Below, piece after piece: positions 34,672-43,428 of a DNA stretch of 64,000 nt (its first letter is position 1; each line of letters begins with the position of its first letter). Below the pieces are notes generated by a model. It saw nothing but the letters and a program-made list of their open reading frames with translations, was not told where the DNA came from and made no database searches. Source of the DNA: Micavibrio sp. Its GTDB lineage: Bacteria; Pseudomonadota; Alphaproteobacteria; Micavibrionales; UBA9664. The translations under genes were made by a program, and so were the position numbers. The stretch lies in contig PAAR01000012.1 of the NCBI GenBank assembly GCA_002699085.1, positions 1-64,000 of the forward strand, in the 5' to 3' direction.

Positions 34672-35148
34672 GCCCCCACCTTATTGGTTTAGAATAAGGG
34701 ATTGATGCTGTAGCAAACTACACCGCCAAATTAGGCAGCAATAGCTTCTGATCCAACGAAGTTATCGTTAGACGCTACGAAACGAGAGTTATCGTTTGCA
34801 TTTATAAAAATGATCCATTACGGCGGATATCGTTCCGAGCGCCGAAAATTACCTTTATTACGCGTGTCGAAGCTATTTCGACCCCGCCATAATTCGTTAG
34901 TGAACGAGAAAGACGAGTGAACTTAAGAATTATGAGCGCCCTGCGTAGCTCCAAAAGGAGCGAAGGAGGGCTAATTCTGTCACACTCAGTCCCGCTTCGC
35001 CAAGGCTTCGCAGGACAGTTATTCTCGTAACGCTCAGGCTTTGCCTTCACTAACTACGAATTCTGGTGGAGTCGCCGGGTACTGCCCCCGGGTCCACGAC
35101 GCTTATTCCGTAACCACGTTTAGCGCCATATCTGGCCTAAGCCAGCAT
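34645..35148 (-). ncRNA. ssrA: Circularly permuted two-piece tmRNA (ssrA)
   Basis: On the minus strand the acceptor half comes first (about 35148-35064), ending in CGACTCCACCA with the CCA encoded (35066-35064). The coding half starts at 34885 with GGGGTCGAAATAGCTTCGAC, pairing as GGGGTCG with CGACTCC. The third pair is G-U, the alanine identity signal. The tag reading frame runs from GCA at 34799 to TAA at 34731-34733: 22 codons, starting ANDNSRF and ending GSEAIAA. CCTTATT/AATAAGG downstream is a likely pseudoknot stem. The two halves are separated by about 178 bp, which contains a palindromic element annotated separately. tmRNA rescues stalled ribosomes and adds the tag recognised by SspB-ClpXP. 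Piece ends other than the CCA are estimates. Confidence 0.93.
34891..35062. repeat. Palindromic element inside the ssrA intervening segment
   Basis: Outer arms AATTCGTTAGTGAA (34891-34904) and TTCACTAACTACGAATT (35046-35062) pair as 8 plus 6 bp with a 3-base bulge. Inside are nested hairpins: GCTCC-AAAA-GGAGC within a larger GCCCT/AGGGC stem, and the imperfect GTCCCGCTTCGCC/GGCTTCGCAGGAC. The style resembles the short palindromic repeats found in Rickettsia-like alphaproteobacteria. Outside this interval no second copy was noticed in the window. Confidence 0.65.
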
Positions 35149-35153
35149 CTATA

Positions 35154-35182
35154 AGTATAGGGCAAATAAAGCTGTTTTTCAA
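35154..35182 (-). promoter_or_regulatory. Promoter of ssrA
   Basis: On the minus strand -35 TTGAAA (35177-35182) and -10 TATACT (35154-35159) are separated by exactly 17 bp. Transcription would begin near 35147, matching the start of the acceptor half. Confidence 0.82.
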
Positions 35183-35193
35183 GATTAAAGGCA

Positions 35194-35895
35194 TCAACGT
35201 GCTATAAGCACCTTAACAAACTGATACGTTCCGCTACTTGATTTACGGCAATATACTGGCTTTCCCTCATATCCAACCCCATCATCATTAAGCGTATCTG
35301 CCACTGGAGCAGCAGCAAAGTTGCCTACAAAAGCAATACTAGCAGCCGTATTATCTTCCTCAAAAACATCACCGTCATCATTAGAAACACCCACAGATCT
35401 ATTAATCGCCATACAAACATCTTTTGTTATAAAATTAATCTGCAAAAGCAGCTCTGGTAAGGATTCATTGCCAATGCCAACCATTTGGTAACCTGATTGG
35501 ATATACGGAAGGGCATAAGTACTATTAGCTGAATATGCGGAATCCAATGCCTTAATATTGATAGATTTATAATAAATACCGCCACCATTCGGATGATAAA
35601 CACGATTCTTTGTATCCGCACATGACACATGCTCAAATGCTGCATTACCTCCTGGATACTGATCTATATCAAAACAAAGATCATTCTCGCTTACGCCACG
35701 TGCCATCATGCGCTGTATAGCTATCTCAACCGATTTAGCGTAATCCAGAATTTCATCGGCATAAAGACCCGCTTGATCTTTAGAAATATCACTACCACCA
35801 CTACGCATACCTTGTGTAACGGCATAGCTTAAGGCACCAAATAATGCCACAGCGATGAGAATAATAAACAGCACATTCCCTTTTTCTACTCTCAT
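35194..35895 (-). CDS. Pilin-like secreted protein, 233 aa
   Basis: A 233-residue protein with a pilin-like N-terminus: a short basic head MRVEKG, then NVLFIILIAVALFGALSYAVTQG, a single hydrophobic helix. It resembles class III or TadE-like pilins cleaved after Gly, but lacks the Glu at position 5 of classical type IV pilins. The remainder is a soluble, Cys-containing extracytoplasmic domain (cysteines in DLCFDI, VSCADT, KDVCMAI, VYCRKS). It is the last gene of the dotM-X-dotL operon, 2 bases after dotL. Proteins with this type of N-terminus are known only as hypotheticals to me. A role as a surface or channel component is an inference from position. Confidence 0.7.
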   Translation of the reverse strand: MRVEKGNVLFIILIAVALFGALSYAVTQGMRSGGSDISKDQAGLYADEILDYAKSVEIAIQRMMARGVSENDLCFDIDQYPGGNAAFEHVSCADTKNRVYHPNGGGIYYKSINIKALDSAYSANSTYALPYIQSGYQMVGIGNESLPELLLQINFITKDVCMAINRSVGVSNDDGDVFEEDNTAASIAFVGNFAAAPVADTLNDDGVGYEGKPVYCRKSSSGTYQFVKVLIAR

Positions 35896-35897
35896 AA

Positions 35898-38306
35898 TTA
35901 ACGCCCTTTCGGATTAATATTTTTAGCCGTAGGCATACCTGATTTCTTTTCTTGTTCTTGTGCCAATTTCGGCTCACCAAACAAGCCTTCACGAATATTA
36001 TCTGCCGCACCCATTAAAATATTCATCACATCATCATTCAACCCCTCGGGCAGCTGATATTCGCCATTTTGTGCTAATGCCTCAACAGCAGCTTCTGCAG
36101 AATATTGCCCTGCCTGCGCCATTTTAAGCTTACGGGCATCGCCGGCACCGCCTGTACGACCTTCTTCACCCTCTTCGTCATCCTCCCCAACAAGGTCATC
36201 CCAGCTCTCTGATTTTTCCTTGATTTCTTCACCATCTGGACCAACTTTCACAGCAGTCTTTTCTTTAACAGGGCTAGAGACTTGTTCTTTCTTCTCTGGC
36301 ACTGCTTCTATATCATCTAAATCAATATTATCTGTTTTCACATAGCTATGAATAACCGCCATAGCGGCAGAATCGGCCATATCCAATTGCTGACCTCTAG
36401 CCATCACAAAACCCTGCTCAAGAGCTTCTAACTCTGGAGAAATCTCATGTTTGCTTTCTGCATTCATCGCCGTCCAATTTTTCGATACCATGCGATCTCG
36501 TAAGGCCGTAATACCTGGAATTTTGCGTAAATCAGCATCTTGTGGCGCAGGCAAGGGTATTAGTTTTTGTACACGCATTGCGCGGGCAAAGCCTGGATTT
36601 GTATAAAGCCCACGCATCTCTACGGCTTCAGGGCCGAACATAATAACACTTTCACCTTCTTTGAAATATTTTAAACCATCATAAGAAGCTTTTTTACGGA
36701 ACTGGATGCTGGCGTTACGCGCATCTGAATACCCGCCTGTTAACGATCCCGCTTCAAGATTAAAGTTAGATGCCTCTGCGACAATAATATCAGGAACAGA
36801 GTTCTTAAAGAATTCTTGTGTTTGTGTAGGGTCTTCAAGTTTACCGAAGATCTTAATGTTACAGTTACCGGCAATAGAGCGTGCTTCTTCCTTCACACGC
36901 TTTTCTAAGGCTGGTAGATCCTGTGCTGAAAAAACAAGCGAGAAGCCCAATGAACGCGCTTGCGCCGCCATAACACCCATACCAGAGGCCACATAATAAC
37001 CCACCTCATCAAAAACAGACATAAAAGGGGTTATAGAATGCGTCGGTTTATTCTCAATAATCGCCGCTGCCGACCCTTCAACAGTTGACCCTAATGTCGA
37101 GCCCATCATCCCCTTTAGAGTTGCAGAAACGATCTTACCCAGATTGGCGATCTCATCTGATGATTTCTCCAGCGCAGGAATAAGCACAATCAAAATACGG
37201 CGATTAAGCACAATATCGACCATATCAATATCGGCATGGGGCGCATCAAAAATATAGCCGTAATCATCACCTAAAGATTGCAATGACCTTGTAAACTGCA
37301 TTGATAGGTAACCATGTTGTTGACGAACGACTTGAGTATCGACCATTGGTACATCTGGTCCAGCTGGCTTTTCTTGCCCATCATCATCAAAAGCAGCGTC
37401 AACAAATCCTGGTAATGTACGTAAATATCCTTTGAGTGAATCTGTTAGCTTTTCTGGCACAGCTTTGTCACGAGATAATTTAATAATCGCATCTAAATCT
37501 AAGCTACGGCGAATAGAACTGACAGACATCGGCACATCTTGATTATCACGCTTCCATGTCAAAATCGGCATGATCGAGCCAATTAATGACACTGCACGCT
37601 CTTTCCACATCGCATTATCGCCTTCGGCATCAGGCATCAATGAGACCAACATATTCGTTAAGTAACCAGCCGAACCAACAGAAAACGGGTTCATTGTATT
37701 TGACGGTGCTTTGGTATCGGAATTACCTGTCATATAGTTTAAAACAAATAAATCATCATCACGGCCAAAACGCCTTACCAGAGAAGATAGATTAGACCAG
37801 AGATCTGTGTCTGCTTTACCATCAATATAAACAAAACCAGAAGCCCAACAGAGCGCATTGGTAACCATTGACTTTAAGCCTTCTGTTTTACCAGACCCTG
37901 TCGTACCAAGATAAAGAATATGTGTTCTAATATCCGAATTAGTAAACCACACCTCTTCGTTGGTTTTTTTATCATTCCCCATAAAGAGAATACCTTCAGA
38001 TTTTCCAGAATGACCGCCACCTTCATTATTTTTATCTTTGATTTTATGATATAAAGACATCGGCAATTTAAACGGTAAATCAAAGCCTAAGCGCATAATA
38101 GCGATATAACTAATAAACATCACAATGAAGATAATATCTAAGAAATAAACCATTTGCGGCACTAGAAAGATCAGCGACACCAAAACAACACAGACCATGA
38201 GGAAATTGTCAGGCTTGGCAAACCAATCTCCCACACGCACATAAATTGACCGTGTATCGGCCAACATCCGTGTATAGCTCTGGGAGTATTTCTTATCGAT
38301 AGCCAT
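35898..38306 (-). CDS. dotL: DotL/IcmO-like type IVB secretion coupling ATPase
   Basis: An 802-residue type IV coupling protein. Two or three N-terminal membrane helices (about 35-72) are followed by a P-loop ATPase domain with Walker A GTTGSGKTEG at 134-143 and Walker B SVFDEVGYYVASG. Additional hallmarks are SAQDLPALEKRVKEEARSIAGNCN and GVMAAQARSLGFSLVF. The C-terminal 200 residues are acidic and flexible, as in Legionella DotL where this tail binds chaperones. The preceding operon genes are a DotM-like protein and a protein of unknown function. The specific DotL assignment, rather than TraD/VirD4 in general, rests on the architecture and the DotM neighbour. Confidence 0.85.
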   Translation of the reverse strand: MAIDKKYSQSYTRMLADTRSIYVRVGDWFAKPDNFLMVCVVLVSLIFLVPQMVYFLDIIFIVMFISYIAIMRLGFDLPFKLPMSLYHKIKDKNNEGGGHSGKSEGILFMGNDKKTNEEVWFTNSDIRTHILYLGTTGSGKTEGLKSMVTNALCWASGFVYIDGKADTDLWSNLSSLVRRFGRDDDLFVLNYMTGNSDTKAPSNTMNPFSVGSAGYLTNMLVSLMPDAEGDNAMWKERAVSLIGSIMPILTWKRDNQDVPMSVSSIRRSLDLDAIIKLSRDKAVPEKLTDSLKGYLRTLPGFVDAAFDDDGQEKPAGPDVPMVDTQVVRQQHGYLSMQFTRSLQSLGDDYGYIFDAPHADIDMVDIVLNRRILIVLIPALEKSSDEIANLGKIVSATLKGMMGSTLGSTVEGSAAAIIENKPTHSITPFMSVFDEVGYYVASGMGVMAAQARSLGFSLVFSAQDLPALEKRVKEEARSIAGNCNIKIFGKLEDPTQTQEFFKNSVPDIIVAEASNFNLEAGSLTGGYSDARNASIQFRKKASYDGLKYFKEGESVIMFGPEAVEMRGLYTNPGFARAMRVQKLIPLPAPQDADLRKIPGITALRDRMVSKNWTAMNAESKHEISPELEALEQGFVMARGQQLDMADSAAMAVIHSYVKTDNIDLDDIEAVPEKKEQVSSPVKEKTAVKVGPDGEEIKEKSESWDDLVGEDDEEGEEGRTGGAGDARKLKMAQAGQYSAEAAVEALAQNGEYQLPEGLNDDVMNILMGAADNIREGLFGEPKLAQEQEKKSGMPTAKNINPKGR

Positions 38307-38330
38307 TTAAATAATATACCTTATATTTGT

Positions 38331-38867
38331 TTATCTCTGGTTAAGGTATTCTTCTGCTGATAATGGTACACCAGCCTTTGGTTCATCTGCACTTGGAGGC
38401 ATTTGTTTTTCTGATTCCGCCATATCATTATTTTGCACTGACATTTCTGACAGAGCTATATTTGACTGCATTGCGTTCTTATATACAGCAACACCTACGA
38501 CGAGTAGCAGCAAAATAAAAAGGATTTTAAATACTGGAAATCCACCCATCCGATTTTGAATAATCACTGGACTCTGTTGTGTGCTCGTAACACCTTCAAG
38601 TGCCTTTGTTGTCTTCACTAGGGCACGTAAAGCTTTTCCACGATTATCATAGGTGGCAATTACTTTCTTTGCTCCCTTATCACCAGTCCGTACCAGATCA
38701 TAACACCCTAATGCCTTACTTTCTTCTATTTCAAACACACAGCCCGCCGATTCTGCCAGATCAAGTGACCAAACACTTGGCTTTTCCGCATCTGGGAAAG
38801 ATAAAACAAGCTGATTGCCAGCCACTTTTGCTGTTGTTTTATAACCACCTGTAATACATGCCAACAT
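38331..38867 (-). CDS. Unknown protein between dotM and dotL (single membrane helix, 178 aa)
   Basis: A 178-residue protein, not recognised. The N-terminal 95 residues are mostly beta strands ending in a helix (NRGKALRALVKTTKALEGV), which suggests a small PH-like domain; this is only a visual impression. A single membrane helix follows (about 112-130, FKILFILLLLVVGVAVY). The C-terminal 45 residues are polar, with a KAGVPLSAEEYLNQR end. It lies between the dotM-like and dotL-like genes, 24 bases from each, on the same strand, so it is probably part of the same coupling complex. A cytoplasmic N-domain with an outward tail is the likely topology. Confidence 0.68.
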   Translation of the reverse strand: MLACITGGYKTTAKVAGNQLVLSFPDAEKPSVWSLDLAESAGCVFEIEESKALGCYDLVRTGDKGAKKVIATYDNRGKALRALVKTTKALEGVTSTQQSPVIIQNRMGGFPVFKILFILLLLVVGVAVYKNAMQSNIALSEMSVQNNDMAESEKQMPPSADEPKAGVPLSAEEYLNQR

Positions 38868-38891
38868 ATATTGCTCCTTATTATCTTTAAA

Positions 38892-40154
38892 TTATTTACT
38901 ACCCGCAGGCTTTAAAACACCCTTAGTTTTTTGATTATCGTTACTTTTACCATAGTCTACTTCTGGAATTGGGCGAGAATTCGGACTCTCTATATACGCA
39001 ATCAAAGAATCTACAGCCTCATCAACTTTTGGTACAGGAATTGGACGTGATGTCCGTTTCTCATTCTTATAATGTGCCATCGAACCAAGGCTTTCCATAT
39101 GGAATGTCTGCTTGCCGATATTATTAAGGGCGTACCATAAAGCACGGTCGTATCCCCTAAGCCATAAAAACTGTGCTGGGGCTAAAACACCACCTTGAGA
39201 ACGTGCATAATCCAGCGCACGCATCATCGCCGTTGTTTCATACGCATGTTGGCGCATAATATTATATGTCCCTCTACTTTTTTGTTTATTACCAAGAATT
39301 TTATGTGCTTCCGCTTTCAAGGTTGGGTCTTTTAAGAAAGATAAGCCCCCTTTAAAAGACCAACAAGCCGCTAAGCGACCAAATAGCTCATCAGATTTTT
39401 CTCTTTGACGAGACGCTTTTAAGATAAACCCTGCCAATATAATCTGTTTATAGGGTGCCAAAGCTTTAGCACCACGCCACCTGCCGCCTAATTGTTTCGT
39501 AAAGGCCTTGATCGCTGCTTCACGGTCAATTTTTTTATCTGGCATTGGCACACGATTATACGCCACCCATTCCTCAGGACTCAGCGCTTCAGAAAAGCTT
39601 GGCAATTCAATCGGAACAGGATCCCCAGGTGAGCGTGCTGGTTGTTTCGCTGGATTAAATTCTATAAATGGCTTGATATGCGGGAAACTTTTCGCTTGTT
39701 CTTCCAGCAAGCCATCTAAATTGAGTTTTCGTCTATATTTTGTCCGTGGAGAGAACTTATAGACATGCAGTCCCATCAAAATAAGCATGACCATGACAAA
39801 ATATTTATACGGTGTTAACGCGACCTCTGTTAGAACAGTTAAGTCTTTAAACTTATAAAATTCGCCACGTGTTTTTGGTAAATAATCACGCCATGCACCA
39901 AAAAATCGTGGATCACCAATTTGCCCCCGATGGCGATTACGCAAATCAACCAAATCTTGCGTGACTGGCATATTAATTGCCGCATTATTTTCTGTCCAGA
40001 GTGAGGCTATTTCTATTTGACCTTGACGAAGATAGGCAACACCACGAGAAATTTGCGGATGAAAGAAAAACCACAATAAAAAGGCAAAACCAGCAACAGC
40101 CACCGCAAATAGCGTAACTGCAATTATCCCCTCATCTCCATTTTTATCTGCCAT
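38892..40154 (-). CDS. dotM: DotM/IcmP-like type IVB secretion protein
   Basis: A 420-residue protein with two N-terminal membrane helices (about 8-30 and 115-132) and a large cytoplasmic C-domain, the architecture of DotM/IcmP and of TrbA from IncI plasmids. Regions matching the family are LRQGQIEIASLW near residue 42, and LSPEEWVAYNRVPMPDKKIDREAAIKAFTKQLGGRW. In the C-domain HAYETTAMMRALDYARSQGGVLAPAQFLWLRGYDRALWYALN matches the segment that carries surface-exposed arginines for substrate recognition. It is the first gene of the operon and divergent from lptD. DotM works with DotL in the coupling complex; the core channel genes are not in this window. Confidence 0.85.
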   Translation of the reverse strand: MADKNGDEGIIAVTLFAVAVAGFAFLLWFFFHPQISRGVAYLRQGQIEIASLWTENNAAINMPVTQDLVDLRNRHRGQIGDPRFFGAWRDYLPKTRGEFYKFKDLTVLTEVALTPYKYFVMVMLILMGLHVYKFSPRTKYRRKLNLDGLLEEQAKSFPHIKPFIEFNPAKQPARSPGDPVPIELPSFSEALSPEEWVAYNRVPMPDKKIDREAAIKAFTKQLGGRWRGAKALAPYKQIILAGFILKASRQREKSDELFGRLAACWSFKGGLSFLKDPTLKAEAHKILGNKQKSRGTYNIMRQHAYETTAMMRALDYARSQGGVLAPAQFLWLRGYDRALWYALNNIGKQTFHMESLGSMAHYKNEKRTSRPIPVPKVDEAVDSLIAYIESPNSRPIPEVDYGKSNDNQKTKGVLKPAGSK

Positions 40155-40265
40155 CGTCTTTATTTACTTCATTTGTGTTTACTGTACCACCACTATATAA
40201 AAGCCTATCCTTAAAGGAAAACACTATTTAGACTGGATCAAAGCCGCACGAAGCAATAGTATAGC

Positions 40266-42521
40266 ATGATGTATCACCGTTTTTTCAATAATTTATTCTA
40301 TTTTCTTGCCGCATTATTTTTGTGTCATAGCGCATACGCACAGCAACAACAATCAATTATTGAACAGCCTGTCGCCCAAACAATCCAGCCTGCTATTCCC
40401 ATTCAGTTTTCTGCTGATGATTTAATCTATGAAAAAGAACAAGAGCTCGTAATCGCCAAAGGACATGTTGAAGTCGTCCATGAGGGTCGAACCGTTACAG
40501 CTGATGAAATACGCTATAGTTTAAAAAATGACAAAGTCGAAGCCACAGGAAACGTCACACTCACTGAAGCCAATGGCGATCAGTTCAAATCAAGTTATAT
40601 TGTCCTTAGAAATAATATGAAAGATGGGCTTATTCTCAAATTGAAAGGTCAGATCATTGACGATAGTCGTTTTTGGGCCGAACAAGGCGAACGTACTGGC
40701 CATATTATCCGCCTTAAAAATGCCCGCTACACGCCTTGTAAACCTTGTATCGAGTCGTTGAAAAATGAAGCAAAAGCAAAACGTGAAAAAGACCCAGCAT
40801 GGCAAATCAAAGCAAAAGAAGTGACTTGGAATCAAGAAGAACAAACAATTTCATATAAAAATGCCACCTTCGAAGTTGGTGGTGTACCCGTGTTTTACAC
40901 ACCTTACTTTGCGCATCCTGATGGCAGCGTCGATCAAAAATCAGGTGTTCTTCGCCCTACAGCAGGCTTCCGCTCCGAATTAGGGGCTTTTTGGGATCAA
41001 CGTTACTACAGTGCCTTATCACCCTCACAAGACCTAACGATAGGTGCTATAGGTACCACAAAGGAAGGCATCGCTGGTGTTGGGGAATACCGCCGCAATT
41101 TTGGTGTGGGTGACTTTAGCATTGAGGGCAGTGCCACAAAATCAAGCCGTACCGATAAAATTGCAGGTGTCAGCACCAATTTGGATAATGAGTTCCGAGG
41201 CCATGTTTTCGCCAAAACACGATGGGATATGAATGAGAAATGGCGCTCTGGTGCCGATCTCAACTTAACCACAGATGACCAATATTTGCGCCAATATGGC
41301 TTTGATGAGAATGGTATTGATGATGACGTTCTAACCTCACAAATATATGCCGAACGTTTTGATGATCGTGACTATGTACGCGCCCGTATGTTGGGCTTCC
41401 AAGATATTCGGGTAACTCAATTTGCTAATGACGACCAACCCTTTATTTTTCCATCTGTAGAGGCCAATTTCTATGGTGACCCAAATGCAACATTCGGCGG
41501 CAGGTGGGGCGTACAAGGCTCGGCACTAAATTTCGTACGTGAATCTGGTGGTCAAGATGTGACACGCCTTGTTGGGCAAGCCGAATGGGAGCGTCGTTTC
41601 ATTACGCCCATTGGTTTAGTAACGACTGCAACAACCTCCATACGAGGCGATAGCTTTTTTACACGTGACATAGACCCTGCAAAATTGGCGCCCGGTCAAG
41701 ATGACAATGACACAGCCACCCGTTTCTTTCCTCAAGCACATTTTGTGTCGCAATACCCATTAGCCAAACCCTATGAAGGTGGCGAATTTATGATTGAGCC
41801 AATCGCCTCACTCACCCTTGCGCCAAATCTGGATAACAATAATGCCATTCCTAATGAGGATAGTGGCGATACACAACTTGATGCCACAAATATTTTCCAA
41901 GCAAACCGTTTTACGGGTCTTGATCGTATCGAAGACCGCTCTCGTGTCACCTATGGTGTTAAAACAGGTTTTTACAATGATGATGCCAGTTACGGTGATA
42001 TATTCTTGGGGCAATCTTACCGTTTTGAAGCAAAAGACAATCCTTTTTCTCCAGGCTCTGGTCTGGATGAGCAAAACTCAGATTATGTGGGTGCCATTCG
42101 GGCTCAATATAAAGACATGTTTAATTTCAATTATCGTTTCCAATTCAATGGCGACAGTTTAGCAGCAGAACGACATGAAATTTATGCTGATTATACAGGC
42201 GATCGCTTTGGCCTTAATACAGGCTATTTCTCTTTAGATGAAGTATTATCAACTGGTTTTGTGGGCACAAGAGAACAGTTAAGTGTTGGTGGTTATATTA
42301 ATTTCACCGATGACTTCAGCATGAATTCGCAGAGTATTTATAACCTTGGTACAGATAAAGACGGACTGCTAAAGAGCAATATTGGTCTGCGTTATACACA
42401 TGAATGCTACACTTTTGCACTGAATGCAGAGCGTAACTTCACTGATGAATCATCAGGGGAGTCTGGCACTAGTGTAACATTCCGCGTGGGTTTAAAAAAT
42501 CTTAGTGGCTTCAACGATTAA
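40266..42521 (+). CDS. lptD: LPS-assembly outer-membrane protein LptD
   Basis: A 751-residue outer-membrane protein that inserts lipopolysaccharide at the cell surface. An N-terminal signal peptide (about 1-25, ending HSAYAQ) is followed by an OstA/LptA-like domain (about 45-140, with VIAKGHVEVVHEGRTVTADEIRY) and then the LptD barrel region. The characteristic junction TPCKPCIES, PVFYTPYFAHPDGSVDQKSGVLRPTAGF is clear. The cysteine pair CKPC and a C-terminal Cys (HECYTFALN) fit disulfide formation. It diverges from dotM, and the usual surA and pdxA neighbours are absent. Confidence 0.95.
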   Translation: MMYHRFFNNLFYFLAALFLCHSAYAQQQQSIIEQPVAQTIQPAIPIQFSADDLIYEKEQELVIAKGHVEVVHEGRTVTADEIRYSLKNDKVEATGNVTLTEANGDQFKSSYIVLRNNMKDGLILKLKGQIIDDSRFWAEQGERTGHIIRLKNARYTPCKPCIESLKNEAKAKREKDPAWQIKAKEVTWNQEEQTISYKNATFEVGGVPVFYTPYFAHPDGSVDQKSGVLRPTAGFRSELGAFWDQRYYSALSPSQDLTIGAIGTTKEGIAGVGEYRRNFGVGDFSIEGSATKSSRTDKIAGVSTNLDNEFRGHVFAKTRWDMNEKWRSGADLNLTTDDQYLRQYGFDENGIDDDVLTSQIYAERFDDRDYVRARMLGFQDIRVTQFANDDQPFIFPSVEANFYGDPNATFGGRWGVQGSALNFVRESGGQDVTRLVGQAEWERRFITPIGLVTTATTSIRGDSFFTRDIDPAKLAPGQDDNDTATRFFPQAHFVSQYPLAKPYEGGEFMIEPIASLTLAPNLDNNNAIPNEDSGDTQLDATNIFQANRFTGLDRIEDRSRVTYGVKTGFYNDDASYGDIFLGQSYRFEAKDNPFSPGSGLDEQNSDYVGAIRAQYKDMFNFNYRFQFNGDSLAAERHEIYADYTGDRFGLNTGYFSLDEVLSTGFVGTREQLSVGGYINFTDDFSMNSQSIYNLGTDKDGLLKSNIGLRYTHECYTFALNAERNFTDESSGESGTSVTFRVGLKNLSGFND

Positions 42522-42528
42522 TTAAAAA

Positions 42529-43317
42529 TCAAGGGCTTGGTGGCGTGGCTGGCTTAGCTACTGTCGGCGCTTTCAAAGGACGAACTTGTGCTTTAATATC
42601 CATCGTATAAAAATCATTTGCATAGCCTTGAGGTGTATAAGGTTTTGCTGTTTGACTATCATAATTACTTACCAAATACCTCACCGCACGCGCACTATTG
42701 TTGCAAAATTTTTTCGGAAAGTCTTCACCAATAGAATTATAACTATAATAGCAACGCTCACTATAAATGGTAGACTTAGTTTCTTCACCAAATCGATACC
42801 CAAACAACTGGTCGTCTGAACGTAGTCCGTCTGGGAAATATTCTATATGAATACTAAAATCATAACCTTTATGTGCAGAAATTGTCTGACCTTCAAGAAG
42901 CGCTCGTACAGCGATTGGAGTCACCTGACCATAGCGCATGACGGACGTCACTTCTCGCCCTTTATCTCGTGCAAAATCACGGATTAAATCGCCATTATAG
43001 CGATAGCCATCATAGTTCTTGGCAAAACCGCCTATAGCAGGTACGCCATTTTTATCACCCACATAGATTTCACCATCAACCGTATAATATAATGATGTGT
43101 TTTTTGGTAAATTAATTGCTTCATAGCCTGGAGAACCAGGTGGATTTTTCTCTAAATAAAGCAGGATGTAGCTGTTAGCGGTTTGGCCTGCATAAAAGAA
43201 TTCTTGAGGGTTGTTTGCCTCAACTGTATGGGGGCTAACCGTTGTACAAGCCGTGCCACTAGCGGCTAAACCAAAAACTGTTGCAGCACCTAATACACCT
43301 TTAAGCTCTTTAAACAT
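42529..43317 (-). CDS. Unknown exported protein, 262 aa
   Basis: A secreted or membrane-anchored protein, not recognised. The start at 43317 (MFKELKGVLGAATVFGLAA) is chosen because GAGGATGGA precedes it; in-frame codons 5 residues upstream are possible. The hydrophobic N-terminus ends SGTACTTV, which could be a non-canonical lipoprotein site because the position three before Cys is Gly. The mature part is rich in Tyr and Asn and has several cysteines (CYYSYN, KFCNNSA). The C-terminus is Pro-rich (APTVAKPATPPSP). It converges on lptD with 7 bases between, perhaps coincidental. Confidence 0.65.
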   Translation of the reverse strand: MFKELKGVLGAATVFGLAASGTACTTVSPHTVEANNPQEFFYAGQTANSYILLYLEKNPPGSPGYEAINLPKNTSLYYTVDGEIYVGDKNGVPAIGGFAKNYDGYRYNGDLIRDFARDKGREVTSVMRYGQVTPIAVRALLEGQTISAHKGYDFSIHIEYFPDGLRSDDQLFGYRFGEETKSTIYSERCYYSYNSIGEDFPKKFCNNSARAVRYLVSNYDSQTAKPYTPQGYANDFYTMDIKAQVRPLKAPTVAKPATPPSP

Positions 43318-43428
43318 CAATTCCATCCTCATAAAAATTTATTGTAAAATAATAAGCCATGAGCGGTATAATTGCAATAAATATATTATGAAAAATACTA
43401 TTTAACCCTGTTTTAAGAGGTTTAGCCC

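Noticed and set aside
34802-35050. An 82-codon reading frame on the minus strand across the ssrA region
   Set aside because: It lies entirely inside the palindromic spacer and tmRNA coding half, has no ribosome-binding site, and its peptide is the kind of by-product seen when palindromic repeats are translated.
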